Origin: Oscillospiraceae bacterium
GTDB taxonomy: Bacteria; Bacillota; Clostridia; Oscillospirales; Oscillospiraceae
Direction of reading: 5' to 3'
DNA length: 48,376 nt
Assembly: GCA_024697625.1 (NCBI GenBank)
Contig: JAILFJ010000081.1
Coordinates: 1 to 48,376, forward strand
The position numbers were made by a program, and so were the translations under genes. Of the stretch, positions 8,960 through 17,396 are shown piece by piece. The notes below the pieces were generated by a model. That model was not told where the DNA came from, made no database searches, and saw only the letters and a list, made by a program, of their open reading frames with translations. Every line of letters starts with the position of its first letter. Within the stretch, counting starts at the first letter, position 1.

Positions 8960-11320
8960 GTGACAATTGCCGAAATCAAGGAAAAACTCAGTCAGGAGAG
9001 GGACTTTGGTTCCCGCTTCCCGGCTCGGATCATCTTTACTGAGAGCCTCGATGCCTATTCCCGGCTGGAAAGTCAACTGAAAGGTATCTGTGACGTTACG
9101 ATTAATGTTGCGGACTTTTGCAGGGCTCCGGATACGGTTCCTCAATTCGACCAGATCAAGGCAAAGATGAATGATTATGAAGGAAAGCAGGTGTTATTGC
9201 TTTCCGCTGGCGAATATCTCCGGATTTGTATCAAACGTGAGTTAAATACTGAGCGGCGGCAGTTTCTGTCGTTTTGGGAAACACAGCAATCAGAAGCCTC
9301 CAGAACAAGAATCATTATGCCCATGTTCAGCTGCCGTGACATCTTTGACCGAGTAGTTGGAACGGTTGATGAGCGTCAGCAAGATTATGTTTGGAGCCTC
9401 AACACAACACCTACTGTAGAGAGCTACACGATCTCTGTATACTCTCCGAAGTTCAAAGAAGCTATAGATCCAGATGCCGATAATCTATCTGAGTGGCTGC
9501 GTGATTGGCAGACGATTCTTCGACGCGATGAGCCGTGCACCATTGTTACTCTTCAGGAGAGTAACGTTGAGACCTCCTATGGTACGGTCAACATTAAGCC
9601 CATCAATAGTCCATTCCGCTATCTGACAGATTTCCTGATTGACGGAGATGTCCTTGTTGAAAAATGGGAAAATAATGATTTCTGGAGCCGCATGGTTACC
9701 TATGCTTCCAAGTTTTATAACAAGACATCGTTCGGCCAGATTGTCATACAAGCACTGAATATCAAGAATTTTGATTTTGTATCTGTGGCCGCTCTCTGGA
9801 AAACTCTGGGCGAATTCCAGAAGGAACTTGTATGGCTTTGGTATCGAATGTATCCGACAGGTGATTACTATTCTTATGCTTGCCGAAAGGCAACAAGGGC
9901 ATCGGATATCCCTGCTCGCATCCGAGACGAAATACTTCTGGTATCCAGCAGAAGTGAACTGTGGATAGAACAGAGAATGGCTGCCATGAAGGCCCTGAAT
10001 TTCACCTCGTTTGATGATACATATTTTGCCTTGTTGGACAAGCTGCCATTAGCAGAGACAAAACTCCAGCTTTTGACCTACCAGACTCATGAAGAGAAAA
10101 CTTATGCGGTCAAAGTGATAAGCGGTCTTCTTCGAGATGGCGCAGAGCCAGATGCTGTTGCTGATATGATTGCTCGTGACTATCCGGCATTGGCAGTTTA
10201 TATGAAAGAGAGTATTGGGTGCGATGAAGCTGTAGACGAGTACATGACGTGGTATCGAAAGAACAAGCTCATCAATCGTTATCCCGGTGATTATCCGGTC
10301 AGCATGGCTTTTGACCGCTTCGATGCTCGCTATAAGTTAATGCATCAGATGAAAGGCAAGGATTGTGTTTCCTTCTGGATAGATGGCTTTGGTGTGGAGT
10401 ACGCACCTCTGTTTCTGTTTGAGTTGAAGTCAAGAGGAATTGTCCCTGAATCAGTCAAAATTGCCACAGCACTTCTCCCTTCAGAAACGGAATACAATCA
10501 CCAATGGGATGAAACAGATCCTATGACTCTGAAATGGGACCGACTGGACTCTTGTTCCCATAAGGGTATGCCGGATGATAAGAGTTATTACTCCTGCATT
10601 GTTTATCAGCTTGCAGTATTTGCTGAAGCCGCTAAGAAAGTTGAAGAGCTTCTTGATAAGCATGAATATGTTGTTATTACCGGTGATCACGGCAGTAGTC
10701 GCTTTGCTGCACTTGCATTCCACGATGCCGGAGTTGTTCCGGTGACAGCTCCCAACAAATCGACAATTCGGAGCTATGGAAGATTCTGCGAACTCGATGA
10801 GAAGTCTGTGGGCATGCTGCCTCTGCCAGATACCAGCAAGGTAACCGCCAAGGTGGGTGGTGGGACATTTCTGGTAATGAACAATTATCAGCATTTCTCG
10901 ATAAGTGGGAATGTAGCGGGAGGCAATACCGATGACCATGATGTGGTTGGTGAGACCCACGGCGGCAATACTACAGAAGAGCGCCTTGTTTCTGTTATTG
11001 TTGTAAAAAGAAAACATCCTCTTTCTCCGCTCACCTGCAAACCGAAAAGTCAGTATGTGACAAAGCGAAACGGCCATATAGAAACTACACTTACATTCAG
11101 TCAGCCGGTCTCTTCCCTTGAGGTTTCCATGGGAAGTAATAAAGCCCTCTGCACCGTAGTAGAGGACGAAAAATGGCAGGTTGCCTTGGGTAATGTAACG
11201 ACGGACGATATTGTCCTGACTGTTATTGCTAACGGGAGACTTTTGCCAAAAGTGACGCTGAAGGTCAAGACTCAGGGCATCAGCAAAAACAATGATCCCT
11301 TCGGCGGTATGGGTTTATGA
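8960..11320 (+). CDS. pglZ: BREX phosphatase-like protein PglZ (type 4)
   Basis: A 786-residue protein with a GTG start behind a GGGAGG box, 18 nt after brxC. The C-terminal half holds a PglZ domain of the alkaline-phosphatase superfamily. Metal-ligand motifs are visible as WIDGFG (D475), the strongly conserved ITGDHGSSR (D576, H577) and ETHGGNTTEE (H667). The N-terminal half (about 1-450) is BREX-specific and of unknown function. PglZ is the one gene common to all BREX classes and is needed for defence; its biochemical role is still debated (phosphodiesterase or nuclease activity has been reported for some members). The ATGA overlap with the next small ORF indicates translational coupling. 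Confidence 0.9.
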   Translation: MTIAEIKEKLSQERDFGSRFPARIIFTESLDAYSRLESQLKGICDVTINVADFCRAPDTVPQFDQIKAKMNDYEGKQVLLLSAGEYLRICIKRELNTERRQFLSFWETQQSEASRTRIIMPMFSCRDIFDRVVGTVDERQQDYVWSLNTTPTVESYTISVYSPKFKEAIDPDADNLSEWLRDWQTILRRDEPCTIVTLQESNVETSYGTVNIKPINSPFRYLTDFLIDGDVLVEKWENNDFWSRMVTYASKFYNKTSFGQIVIQALNIKNFDFVSVAALWKTLGEFQKELVWLWYRMYPTGDYYSYACRKATRASDIPARIRDEILLVSSRSELWIEQRMAAMKALNFTSFDDTYFALLDKLPLAETKLQLLTYQTHEEKTYAVKVISGLLRDGAEPDAVADMIARDYPALAVYMKESIGCDEAVDEYMTWYRKNKLINRYPGDYPVSMAFDRFDARYKLMHQMKGKDCVSFWIDGFGVEYAPLFLFELKSRGIVPESVKIATALLPSETEYNHQWDETDPMTLKWDRLDSCSHKGMPDDKSYYSCIVYQLAVFAEAAKKVEELLDKHEYVVITGDHGSSRFAALAFHDAGVVPVTAPNKSTIRSYGRFCELDEKSVGMLPLPDTSKVTAKVGGGTFLVMNNYQHFSISGNVAGGNTDDHDVVGETHGGNTTEERLVSVIVVKRKHPLSPLTCKPKSQYVTKRNGHIETTLTFSQPVSSLEVSMGSNKALCTVVEDEKWQVALGNVTTDDIVLTVIANGRLLPKVTLKVKTQGISKNNDPFGGMGL

Positions 11321-11520
11321 AAAGAAAAGCAATAGTGTGCTGCGAATGTGGCAGATCATTAGTAAAAGATGAGATTGCCTTGTGCAAAAAGCTGCTTGGT
11401 ACCGACACAGAAGATTATTACTGCATCGATTGCCTGTCGGAATACTTGGAGTGTACAAGGACGGATCTTGAGATAAAAATTCAGGAATTCAAAGAACAAG
11501 GATGTACTCTGTTCCTGTAA
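11317..11520 (+). CDS. Small CxxC zinc-ribbon-like protein between pglZ and brxL
   Basis: A 67-residue protein starting inside the pglZ stop (ATGA overlap) and ending 16 nt before brxL. It has two CxxC pairs (CCECG near residue 8 and YCIDC near 35) that could bind one Zn ion, and it ends in a conserved-looking EFKEQGCTLFL. The family resembles short cysteine-rich proteins scattered through Clostridia, but I cannot name it. Tight coupling on both sides argues that it is a real operon member rather than a chance ORF. A role as a structural or DNA-binding accessory is speculation. Confidence 0.75.
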   Translation: MKRKAIVCCECGRSLVKDEIALCKKLLGTDTEDYYCIDCLSEYLECTRTDLEIKIQEFKEQGCTLFL

Positions 11521-11536
11521 GCGAGGAGGATACAGA

Positions 11537-12985
11537 ATGTTGGAAGAAAAAATCCGGGATGTCTTTGCCGACATGGTCGTGCTGAAAAACCCAGAGCGAG
11601 CTGAGTTTTTCAAGAACTTGAGTCTGCCTTCGTATATGCGCGACTGGCTTGTCATGAAGTTTTCAGATGAAGACGGGGAAATTGACTATGATAGCGTGCT
11701 TAGGTATATTCGGCAGTACATTCCGAGCCGAGAAGACTATGAACAGTTTAAGTTTGCAATGGTCAATGGTGAAACGGTCCGTTTTCTCGCAAGGGTACGG
11801 GTGGCTGTCGATATCAAAACCGGCAAAACTATGTTTGAACTACCGGATTTCGGAGGAGCCAAGGCTGGCGCTGCCGGTGAAGTCACCAATGATGTCGTAA
11901 GCCGCTGGAAGGATACTCTCCTTAAGGAGAGCGAGAATTGGGGTATTATCGAACTCATCTGGGGGAAGGACTTCTCTTCCAGCAAAGCCAAGGGCGTCGT
12001 AAAACTGATTGAGTACAGCCCTTTTTGCCCGTACACAGTCGATCTGGAATACTACAAAGAAGCCAGAAATTCATTCACTACGGAAGAATGGATTGATCTG
12101 CTTGTTGCAGCGGCAGATTACAATCCTGACGGTTATGAATCCGAGGCTCAGAAGCTTTGTTTCCTGCGCAGACTTTTACCCTTCGTGGAGAAGCGCATCA
12201 ACCTTATGGAGTTGGCTCCTAAGGGAACCGGAAAAAGCTATGTGTATCAGAAAATCAGCAAGCGAGGCTGGCTGATTTCTGGCGGCACAGTTTCCAGAGC
12301 CTCTCTGGTCTATGACAACGCAAAAAAGACCGGCGGTCTCATTACTCGCTTTGACTTTGTTGGGTTTGATGAAATACAGTCCATGTCGTTTGTGCAGCCA
12401 ACGCAGATTCAAACCGCGTTGAAAGACTATATGGAGTTCGGAGAGGTTCAGGGTTTTGATGCCTCTATCGTTGCTGATGCGGGAATCATAGTCCTTGGAA
12501 ATATTGACGCCAGCAGATTCAATGTTAATGAAAACATGATGGAGGAAATTAGCCCGGTATTCCGGGAGTCTGCTTCACTGGATCGTTTTCATGGGTTTAT
12601 TCCCGGATGGGATCTTCCTCGTATGCATCAGGGACTTGTTGCTAATGGCTGGGCTTTGAACACTGAGTATTTTGCAGAAGTTCTGCACCTTATGCGGGAT
12701 GACTTGAGCTATGCCACAATCGTTGATGAATGCCTTCTCCTGCCTCCTAAGCCAGACCAGAGAGATCTTACAGCAATCAAACGTCTTTGCACGGCTTTCA
12801 TGAAGCTCATCTTCCCGAACGCAACCTGCAAAGAGGATATTGCTCCGGAGGATTTTATAAAATACTGCCTTGAACCAGCCAAAGAAATGCGTAGTGTGAT
12901 TAAAAAGCAACTTTGTATCATTGATCCCAAGGAATTCAATGTTCCCGGAAAGAAAGACATTCCTGACATTCAATATAGATATTGA
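11537..12985 (+). CDS. brxL: BrxL-type AAA+ ATPase (short form)
   Basis: A 482-residue AAA+ protein with Walker A APKGTGKS (227-234) and Walker B VGFDEIQS (D278, E279), followed by a sensor-like stretch VLGNID and an Arg-rich region around residues 330-345. This matches the Lon-related BrxL core, which in type 1 BREX forms DNA-encircling hexamer assemblies needed for defence. Type 1 BrxL is clearly longer and ends in a Lon-protease-like domain. Here the chain stops soon after the ATPase lid, so that domain appears to be missing or very reduced. The RBS is GAGGAGG, 9 nt before the ATG. The stop overlaps the region that starts the desulfurase. Confidence 0.85.
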   Translation: MLEEKIRDVFADMVVLKNPERAEFFKNLSLPSYMRDWLVMKFSDEDGEIDYDSVLRYIRQYIPSREDYEQFKFAMVNGETVRFLARVRVAVDIKTGKTMFELPDFGGAKAGAAGEVTNDVVSRWKDTLLKESENWGIIELIWGKDFSSSKAKGVVKLIEYSPFCPYTVDLEYYKEARNSFTTEEWIDLLVAAADYNPDGYESEAQKLCFLRRLLPFVEKRINLMELAPKGTGKSYVYQKISKRGWLISGGTVSRASLVYDNAKKTGGLITRFDFVGFDEIQSMSFVQPTQIQTALKDYMEFGEVQGFDASIVADAGIIVLGNIDASRFNVNENMMEEISPVFRESASLDRFHGFIPGWDLPRMHQGLVANGWALNTEYFAEVLHLMRDDLSYATIVDECLLLPPKPDQRDLTAIKRLCTAFMKLIFPNATCKEDIAPEDFIKYCLEPAKEMRSVIKKQLCIIDPKEFNVPGKKDIPDIQYRY

Positions 12986-12996
12986 GGTGGGCAACA

Positions 12997-14121
12997 TTGG
13001 CAAAATATGTATATGCCGATAATGCGGCAACAACAAAACTGGATGCTGATGCCTTCAAAGCTATGAAGCTGTGGCTTTTGGAGGAGTATGGCAATGCCTC
13101 ACAGCCATATTCTTTTTCGCGCAAGCCAAAAGAAGCTCTCAAAAAGGCGAGAGAAACTATTGCTGAATGCATTAATGCGCTGCCAGAGGAAATTTACTTC
13201 ACCTCTGGCGGCACAGAGAGCGATAATTGGGCCATCAAAGGGGTTGCCTTTCACAATTATGATCATAAAGCTACAATTACATCTGCTTTCGAGCACCATG
13301 CAATTCTTCATGCCTGCAAAGCTGTTGAGAGATTTGGATATCCGGTTGCATATATGTGTCCGGATAGAAAAGGGGTGATAACACCCGAAAAACTTGAATC
13401 TTATATCACAGATGAGACGATTTTAGTTTCAGTGATGTTTGCGAATAATGAACTGGGAACAATCCAGCCGATTCGAAGCTTATGTGAAATAGCTCATTCG
13501 AGGAATGCTATTTTTCATACCGATGCTGTTCAGGCGGTTGGGCATGTGGATGTCGATGTAAAAAAGCTCGGTGTTGATATGTTATCAGCCTCTGCCCACA
13601 AGTTTAATGGACCAAAAGGCATCGGCTTTCTTTATATTCGTAAAGGTATAGATCTGCTACCATATGTTGATGGTGGAGCACAAGAATTTGGAATGCGTGC
13701 TGGAACAGAGAATGTAGCGGCGATTGTCGGTATGGCTACTGCACTGAGGAATAACATTAAGTTCCTCAATAGCAATCAGGCACATGTCATTAACCTTGAA
13801 AAAATGCTTTTGCAGAAGCTGGATGCAAATGGCATTTCCTATGTTCGAAATGGTGAAGGCCAAACTTTGCCAGGTATAATCAATCTCTCCTTCAATGGCA
13901 AGGATGGCGAGGCTATTCTCCATCGGATGGACCTGATGGGAATCAGTATATCTACGGGATCTGCATGTGATAGTAAGAATACAGAAATATCACATGTTCT
14001 GCAGGCAATCCACATGCCAGAGAGCCTTGCTAAGGGCACCATCCGCATATCTCTGGGAAAAAACAATACCGAAGAAGATGTCGATGCAATTTCTATTGCT
14101 ATTAAAAGAATCATATTATAA
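12997..14121 (+). CDS. Cysteine desulfurase (NifS/DndA-like), sulfur donor of the BREX-4 operon
   Basis: A 374-residue PLP enzyme of aminotransferase class V. It should release sulfur from L-cysteine as a protein-bound persulfide. Landmarks are YADNAATT at the N-terminus, TSGGTESDN, HTDAVQAVG, the PLP lysine K202 in SASAHKFNGPKG and the persulfide cysteine C324 in TGSACDSKNTE. I chose the TTG at 12997 because GAGGTGG lies 6 nt upstream and the product then begins MAKYVYADNA; an upstream TTG at 12982 lacks an RBS. It is the last gene of the BREX operon, 11 nt after brxL. Context suggests that it feeds sulfur to BrxP, as DndA does for DndC, or builds the BrxP Fe-S clusters. A housekeeping IscS role is less likely, as no iscU is adjacent. 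Confidence 0.88.
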   Translation: MAKYVYADNAATTKLDADAFKAMKLWLLEEYGNASQPYSFSRKPKEALKKARETIAECINALPEEIYFTSGGTESDNWAIKGVAFHNYDHKATITSAFEHHAILHACKAVERFGYPVAYMCPDRKGVITPEKLESYITDETILVSVMFANNELGTIQPIRSLCEIAHSRNAIFHTDAVQAVGHVDVDVKKLGVDMLSASAHKFNGPKGIGFLYIRKGIDLLPYVDGGAQEFGMRAGTENVAAIVGMATALRNNIKFLNSNQAHVINLEKMLLQKLDANGISYVRNGEGQTLPGIINLSFNGKDGEAILHRMDLMGISISTGSACDSKNTEISHVLQAIHMPESLAKGTIRISLGKNNTEEDVDAISIAIKRIIL

Positions 14122-14416
14122 GCAATACTGATAGAGCGCAAACCTGATTTAGAAAGTGGTAAAACATATGACTTAATCATTGGTTTTCATTTTTTAGATG
14201 GAGACTTCGACCTTGCGGAAGGTTTGGAGTGGCTTTTGCTTCTCATGAAAGGGAACACCGCGTGGTCATGGAGCGCTCTTTGGCGATGATAAAAACCGAT
14301 TGACATCGCATGTTAGTAGAAAGAGATGAACTGGAACATTCCTAAAGAAATATGGAAAATTATGCCATCAGATCATGAAGGACGGTATTTCTGATATGCT
14401 GCACTGCGATCGACGG
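14122..14416. other. Intergenic boundary between BREX operon and ABC operon
   Basis: About 300 bases with no convincing gene. Short ATG frames (for example near 14200 and 14329) run only about 15-22 codons and lack recognisable motifs. No clear terminator hairpin with a T-run follows the desulfurase, and no integrase, att repeat or tRNA is visible. Base composition shifts here from the AT-richer BREX genes to the GC-richer sugar transporter genes, so this stretch probably contains the right edge of the acquired island. Confidence 0.5.
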
Positions 14417-14445
14417 TTGACATTCCGGGACAATTGGGTTTTAAT
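14417..14445 (+). promoter_or_regulatory. Sigma-A-like promoter of ABC sugar operon
   Basis: TTGACA (14417-14422) and TTTAAT (14440-14445) are separated by 17 bp, close to consensus. Transcription would start near 14452, giving a leader of about 58 nt before the ATPase ATG at 14510. Confidence 0.6.
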
Positions 14446-14509
14446 GAGGCAGAGATAATGGTACAGCAAAGCCGGCGGTTTATTCTTGTTCAGGAGGGAT
14501 GACAACCCT

Positions 14510-15610
14510 ATGAAAGTTGTATTGGACCATCTTACCAAAGAGTTCCCCAGCCGAAGCCGAAAAGGGGATACGGTTGTCGCGGTAAATGATTTCTGCTTTG
14601 AGGTTCCCGACGGCAGTCTCATCGGCCTGCTGGGTCCCTCCGGATGCGGTAAGAGCACCGCGCTGAATCTAATCTGCGGGCTGGAGAAACCCACTTCCGG
14701 CAGAATCTTCTTCGGCGACGATGATGTGACCAACCTTCCGCCCGAGAACCGCGGCGTCGGTCTGGTGTTTCAGAACTATGCGCTCTACCCGCACCTCACT
14801 GTCCGACAGAACATCCTTTTCCCGCTGCAGAATCTGAAGGGAAAGGACCGGCTTACCAAAGCGGAGATGCTGAAGAAGGCAGACGAGGCCGCAAAGCTCG
14901 TACAGATCGAGCAGCTGATGGACCGAAAACCCAGCGAGATGTCCGGAGGCCAGCAGCAGCGTGTCGCCATCGCCCGCGCCCTGGTGAAACTTCCCCGGGT
15001 GCTCCTGCTGGACGAGCCGCTCTCCAATCTGGATGCCCGTCTCCGGCTGCAGACCAGGGAGGAGATCAGACGGATTCAGCGGGACACCGGCATCACCACC
15101 ATCTTTGTTACCCACGACCAGGAAGAGGCCATGAGCATCTCTGACCTGATCGTGGTCATGAAGAGCGGCGTCATCCAGCAGATCGGAAAGCCTCAGACCG
15201 TCTATGACGATCCGGCAAATCTCTTTGTGGCAAAGTTTCTCGGCACCCCGCCGATCAATGTCTTCGAGGGGCGCGTCGCAGGCGGGAAACTGCTCCTCGG
15301 CGAGGACGAGGTGCTCCGCGTCGGCGGAGTGGCCGACCAGGCGGTCTGGGTCGGCGTACGGCCGGAGGGATTTATCCCGCAGGAAGCCGGGCCGCTCTGC
15401 TGCAGGCTCGAAGGGGTGGAGGTTATGGGCCGGGACACCAGCGTGGTTACCACCCATCCGGCGGCTGAGAGCGTCAGCATCCGCTCCATCATCACCGCCG
15501 AACACCGCATCAACAGGGAGGCCGGGACGGTGCGATTTGCACTCAAGCCTGCCAAAGTCTTCCTCTTCCATCGGGAGAGCGAGGAGAGAATCCCCTTCGA
15601 GGCCGGCTGA
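14510..15610 (+). CDS. Sugar ABC transporter ATPase (MsmK/UgpC type)
   Basis: A 366-residue cytoplasmic ATPase that powers a carbohydrate importer. Walker A GPSGCGKS (42-49), the Q-loop FQNYALYPH, signature MSGGQQQRVAIARAL, Walker B LLLDEPLSNLD and switch TVTHDQEEA-type histidine (FVTHDQEEA) are all present. A C-terminal TOBE/regulatory domain of about 120 residues follows, as in MalK-type subunits. The ATG at 14510 is preceded by AGGAGGGA. It leads a four-gene operon with two permeases and a binding protein. The substrate cannot be read from the sequence; sn-glycerol-3-phosphate or an oligosaccharide are family options. Confidence 0.92.
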   Translation: MKVVLDHLTKEFPSRSRKGDTVVAVNDFCFEVPDGSLIGLLGPSGCGKSTALNLICGLEKPTSGRIFFGDDDVTNLPPENRGVGLVFQNYALYPHLTVRQNILFPLQNLKGKDRLTKAEMLKKADEAAKLVQIEQLMDRKPSEMSGGQQQRVAIARALVKLPRVLLLDEPLSNLDARLRLQTREEIRRIQRDTGITTIFVTHDQEEAMSISDLIVVMKSGVIQQIGKPQTVYDDPANLFVAKFLGTPPINVFEGRVAGGKLLLGEDEVLRVGGVADQAVWVGVRPEGFIPQEAGPLCCRLEGVEVMGRDTSVVTTHPAAESVSIRSIITAEHRINREAGTVRFALKPAKVFLFHRESEERIPFEAG

Positions 15611-15628
15611 GCAGAAGTGGAGAACAGC

Positions 15629-16519
15629 ATGGATAACAAAAACTGGAAAGCCTGGCTGTATCTGCTGCCGGCTGTTGCGTTTCTTGGGGCCTTCATGGTC
15701 TATCCGCTGGCAGACGTACTGGTCTACTCCTTTGAAGAAGGCTACAATTCCGCATCCCAGACTTTTTTCGGAACAGGACTGTACAATTACTCCTATGTCC
15801 TCCATGATCCGTACTTTCTGCAGGCGGTGAAGAACACCTTTATCCTGGTGATCATTACGGTCCCGATCTCCACCGGCATCGCGCTGCTGATTTCGCTGGG
15901 ACTCAATTCCGTCCGGCGGCTTCGCGAGCTCTACCAGACGGTCTTTTTCCTCCCCTATGTTACCAACACCCTGGCTGTGGGCCTGGTGTTCATGATCCTC
16001 TTCAAAAAGACCCCATACTCCGACGGCATGGTCAACCTTCTCATCAACTGGTTCGGCGGAGAGAGCGTCGATTTCATCGACGGACCATACTGGGCAAAGA
16101 TGTTTGTCATGTGCTTTTATACCGTATGGGTGGTCATGCCATTCAAGATCCTGATCCTGACGTCTGCGCTGGCCTCGGTCAATCAGGACTATTACAGAGC
16201 TGCAAAGATCGACGGCACCTCCAAGTTTCGCATTTTCACCCGCATTACTCTCCCGATGATCTCGCCCATGGTTTTTTACCTCATTATCACGGGCTTCATC
16301 GGCGCATTCAAAGCCTACAGTGACGAGGTGGCGCTCTTTGGCACCGACCTGAACGCAGCCGGCATGAACACCATCGTCGGTTATGTCTACGACATGCTCT
16401 ACGGCAACAGCGGAGGCTATCCGTCCTATGCTTCGGCATCCGCGCTGATTCTCTTTGCCATTGTGTTTACCATCACGGTGATCAACCTGCTCATCAGCAG
16501 AAAGAACGTCCACTACTGA
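15629..16519 (+). CDS. Sugar ABC transporter permease (UgpA/MalF type)
   Basis: A 296-residue inner-membrane permease with six predicted transmembrane helices. The first follows a short N-terminus (AWLYLLPAVAFLGAFMVYPL). The coupling EAA-like loop is YYRAAKIDGTSKF with LPMI after it, which docks to the ATPase. The ATG at 15629 has a GGAG box; a GTG at 15617 in the same frame has none. It sits 18 nt after the ATPase gene and pairs with the permease encoded next. Confidence 0.93.
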   Translation: MDNKNWKAWLYLLPAVAFLGAFMVYPLADVLVYSFEEGYNSASQTFFGTGLYNYSYVLHDPYFLQAVKNTFILVIITVPISTGIALLISLGLNSVRRLRELYQTVFFLPYVTNTLAVGLVFMILFKKTPYSDGMVNLLINWFGGESVDFIDGPYWAKMFVMCFYTVWVVMPFKILILTSALASVNQDYYRAAKIDGTSKFRIFTRITLPMISPMVFYLIITGFIGAFKAYSDEVALFGTDLNAAGMNTIVGYVYDMLYGNSGGYPSYASASALILFAIVFTITVINLLISRKNVHY

Positions 16520-16532
16520 GGGAGGTGTGCAC

Positions 16533-17396
16533 ATGGATTATGACAGGATCGAACAGCGCGCCCGCCGCAGGGAGACCATCCGGAAAGCGATCACATATTT
16601 CCTTCTGAGCCTGTGGGCACTGATTGTGCTCTTCCCTTTTTACTGGATGATTCTGAGCTCCCTGAAGAGCTACAGCGCCTATAACTCTGAGTACATTCCG
16701 AAGTTCTACACCCTCACTCCTACGCTGCAGAACTACAGGGATGCGTTCACCGCAGTCCCGCTGAGCCGCTATTTTCTGAATACCCTGATCTTTACCCTTG
16801 CAACGACCGCAATCATGCTGGTGGTGATCCTCTTCGCGGCCTTTGCGTTTGCACGGTTGGACTTCCCTGGAAAGAATGCAGTCTTCGCCCTGTTTCTTGC
16901 ACTGATGATGATTCCGAATGAACTCGTCATCATCACGAACTTTGTCACCATCACCAACTGGGGGCTGCGCAATACCTTTACAGGCCTGATTCTGCCCTCG
17001 GTCACATCGGTGTTCTACATCTACCTGCTGAAAGAGAACTTTGAGCAGATCCCGGATGAGCTCTATAAAGCCGCCAAAGTGGACGGGACATCAGATCTCA
17101 AGTACCTGTTCAAAGTGATGCTCCCCATCTGTCAGCCGACCATGGTGACGATCACGATCCTGAAGATCATCGAGTGCTGGAACGCCTATGTCTGGCCCAG
17201 GCTGATCACCGATGACGAGGCTTACTTCCTGGTTTCCAACGGCATCCAGGAGATCCGCGAGAACGGCTTCGGCCGTGAGAATATCCCCGCCATGATGGCT
17301 GCGGTGGTGGTCATCTCGGTGCCGCTGATTGTGCTGTTTCTGATCTTCCGAAAGAAGGTCATGGCGGGGGTCTCGAGAGGAGGGACGAAAGGATGA
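16533..17396 (+). CDS. Sugar ABC transporter permease (UgpE/MalG type)
   Basis: A 287-residue second permease with six transmembrane helices. The N-terminal helix is ALIVLFPFYWMILSSLK, typical of the MalG/UgpE class, and the EAA loop is LYKAAKVDGTSDLKYLFKVMLP. Start at the ATG 16533, with GGAGG 7 nt upstream; the GTG at 16527 lies too close to that box. The stop overlaps the next ATG (ATGA), implying coupled translation with the binding protein. Confidence 0.93.
   Translation: MDYDRIEQRARRRETIRKAITYFLLSLWALIVLFPFYWMILSSLKSYSAYNSEYIPKFYTLTPTLQNYRDAFTAVPLSRYFLNTLIFTLATTAIMLVVILFAAFAFARLDFPGKNAVFALFLALMMIPNELVIITNFVTITNWGLRNTFTGLILPSVTSVFYIYLLKENFEQIPDELYKAAKVDGTSDLKYLFKVMLPICQPTMVTITILKIIECWNAYVWPRLITDDEAYFLVSNGIQEIRENGFGRENIPAMMAAVVVISVPLIVLFLIFRKKVMAGVSRGGTKG

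Noticed and set aside
14669..16534. A 621-codon open frame on the minus strand.
   Set aside because: It lies opposite the ABC ATPase and permease, which have complete family motifs and good RBS. The antisense translation is His/Asp/Gly-rich with no domain; it is an effect of GC-rich codons.
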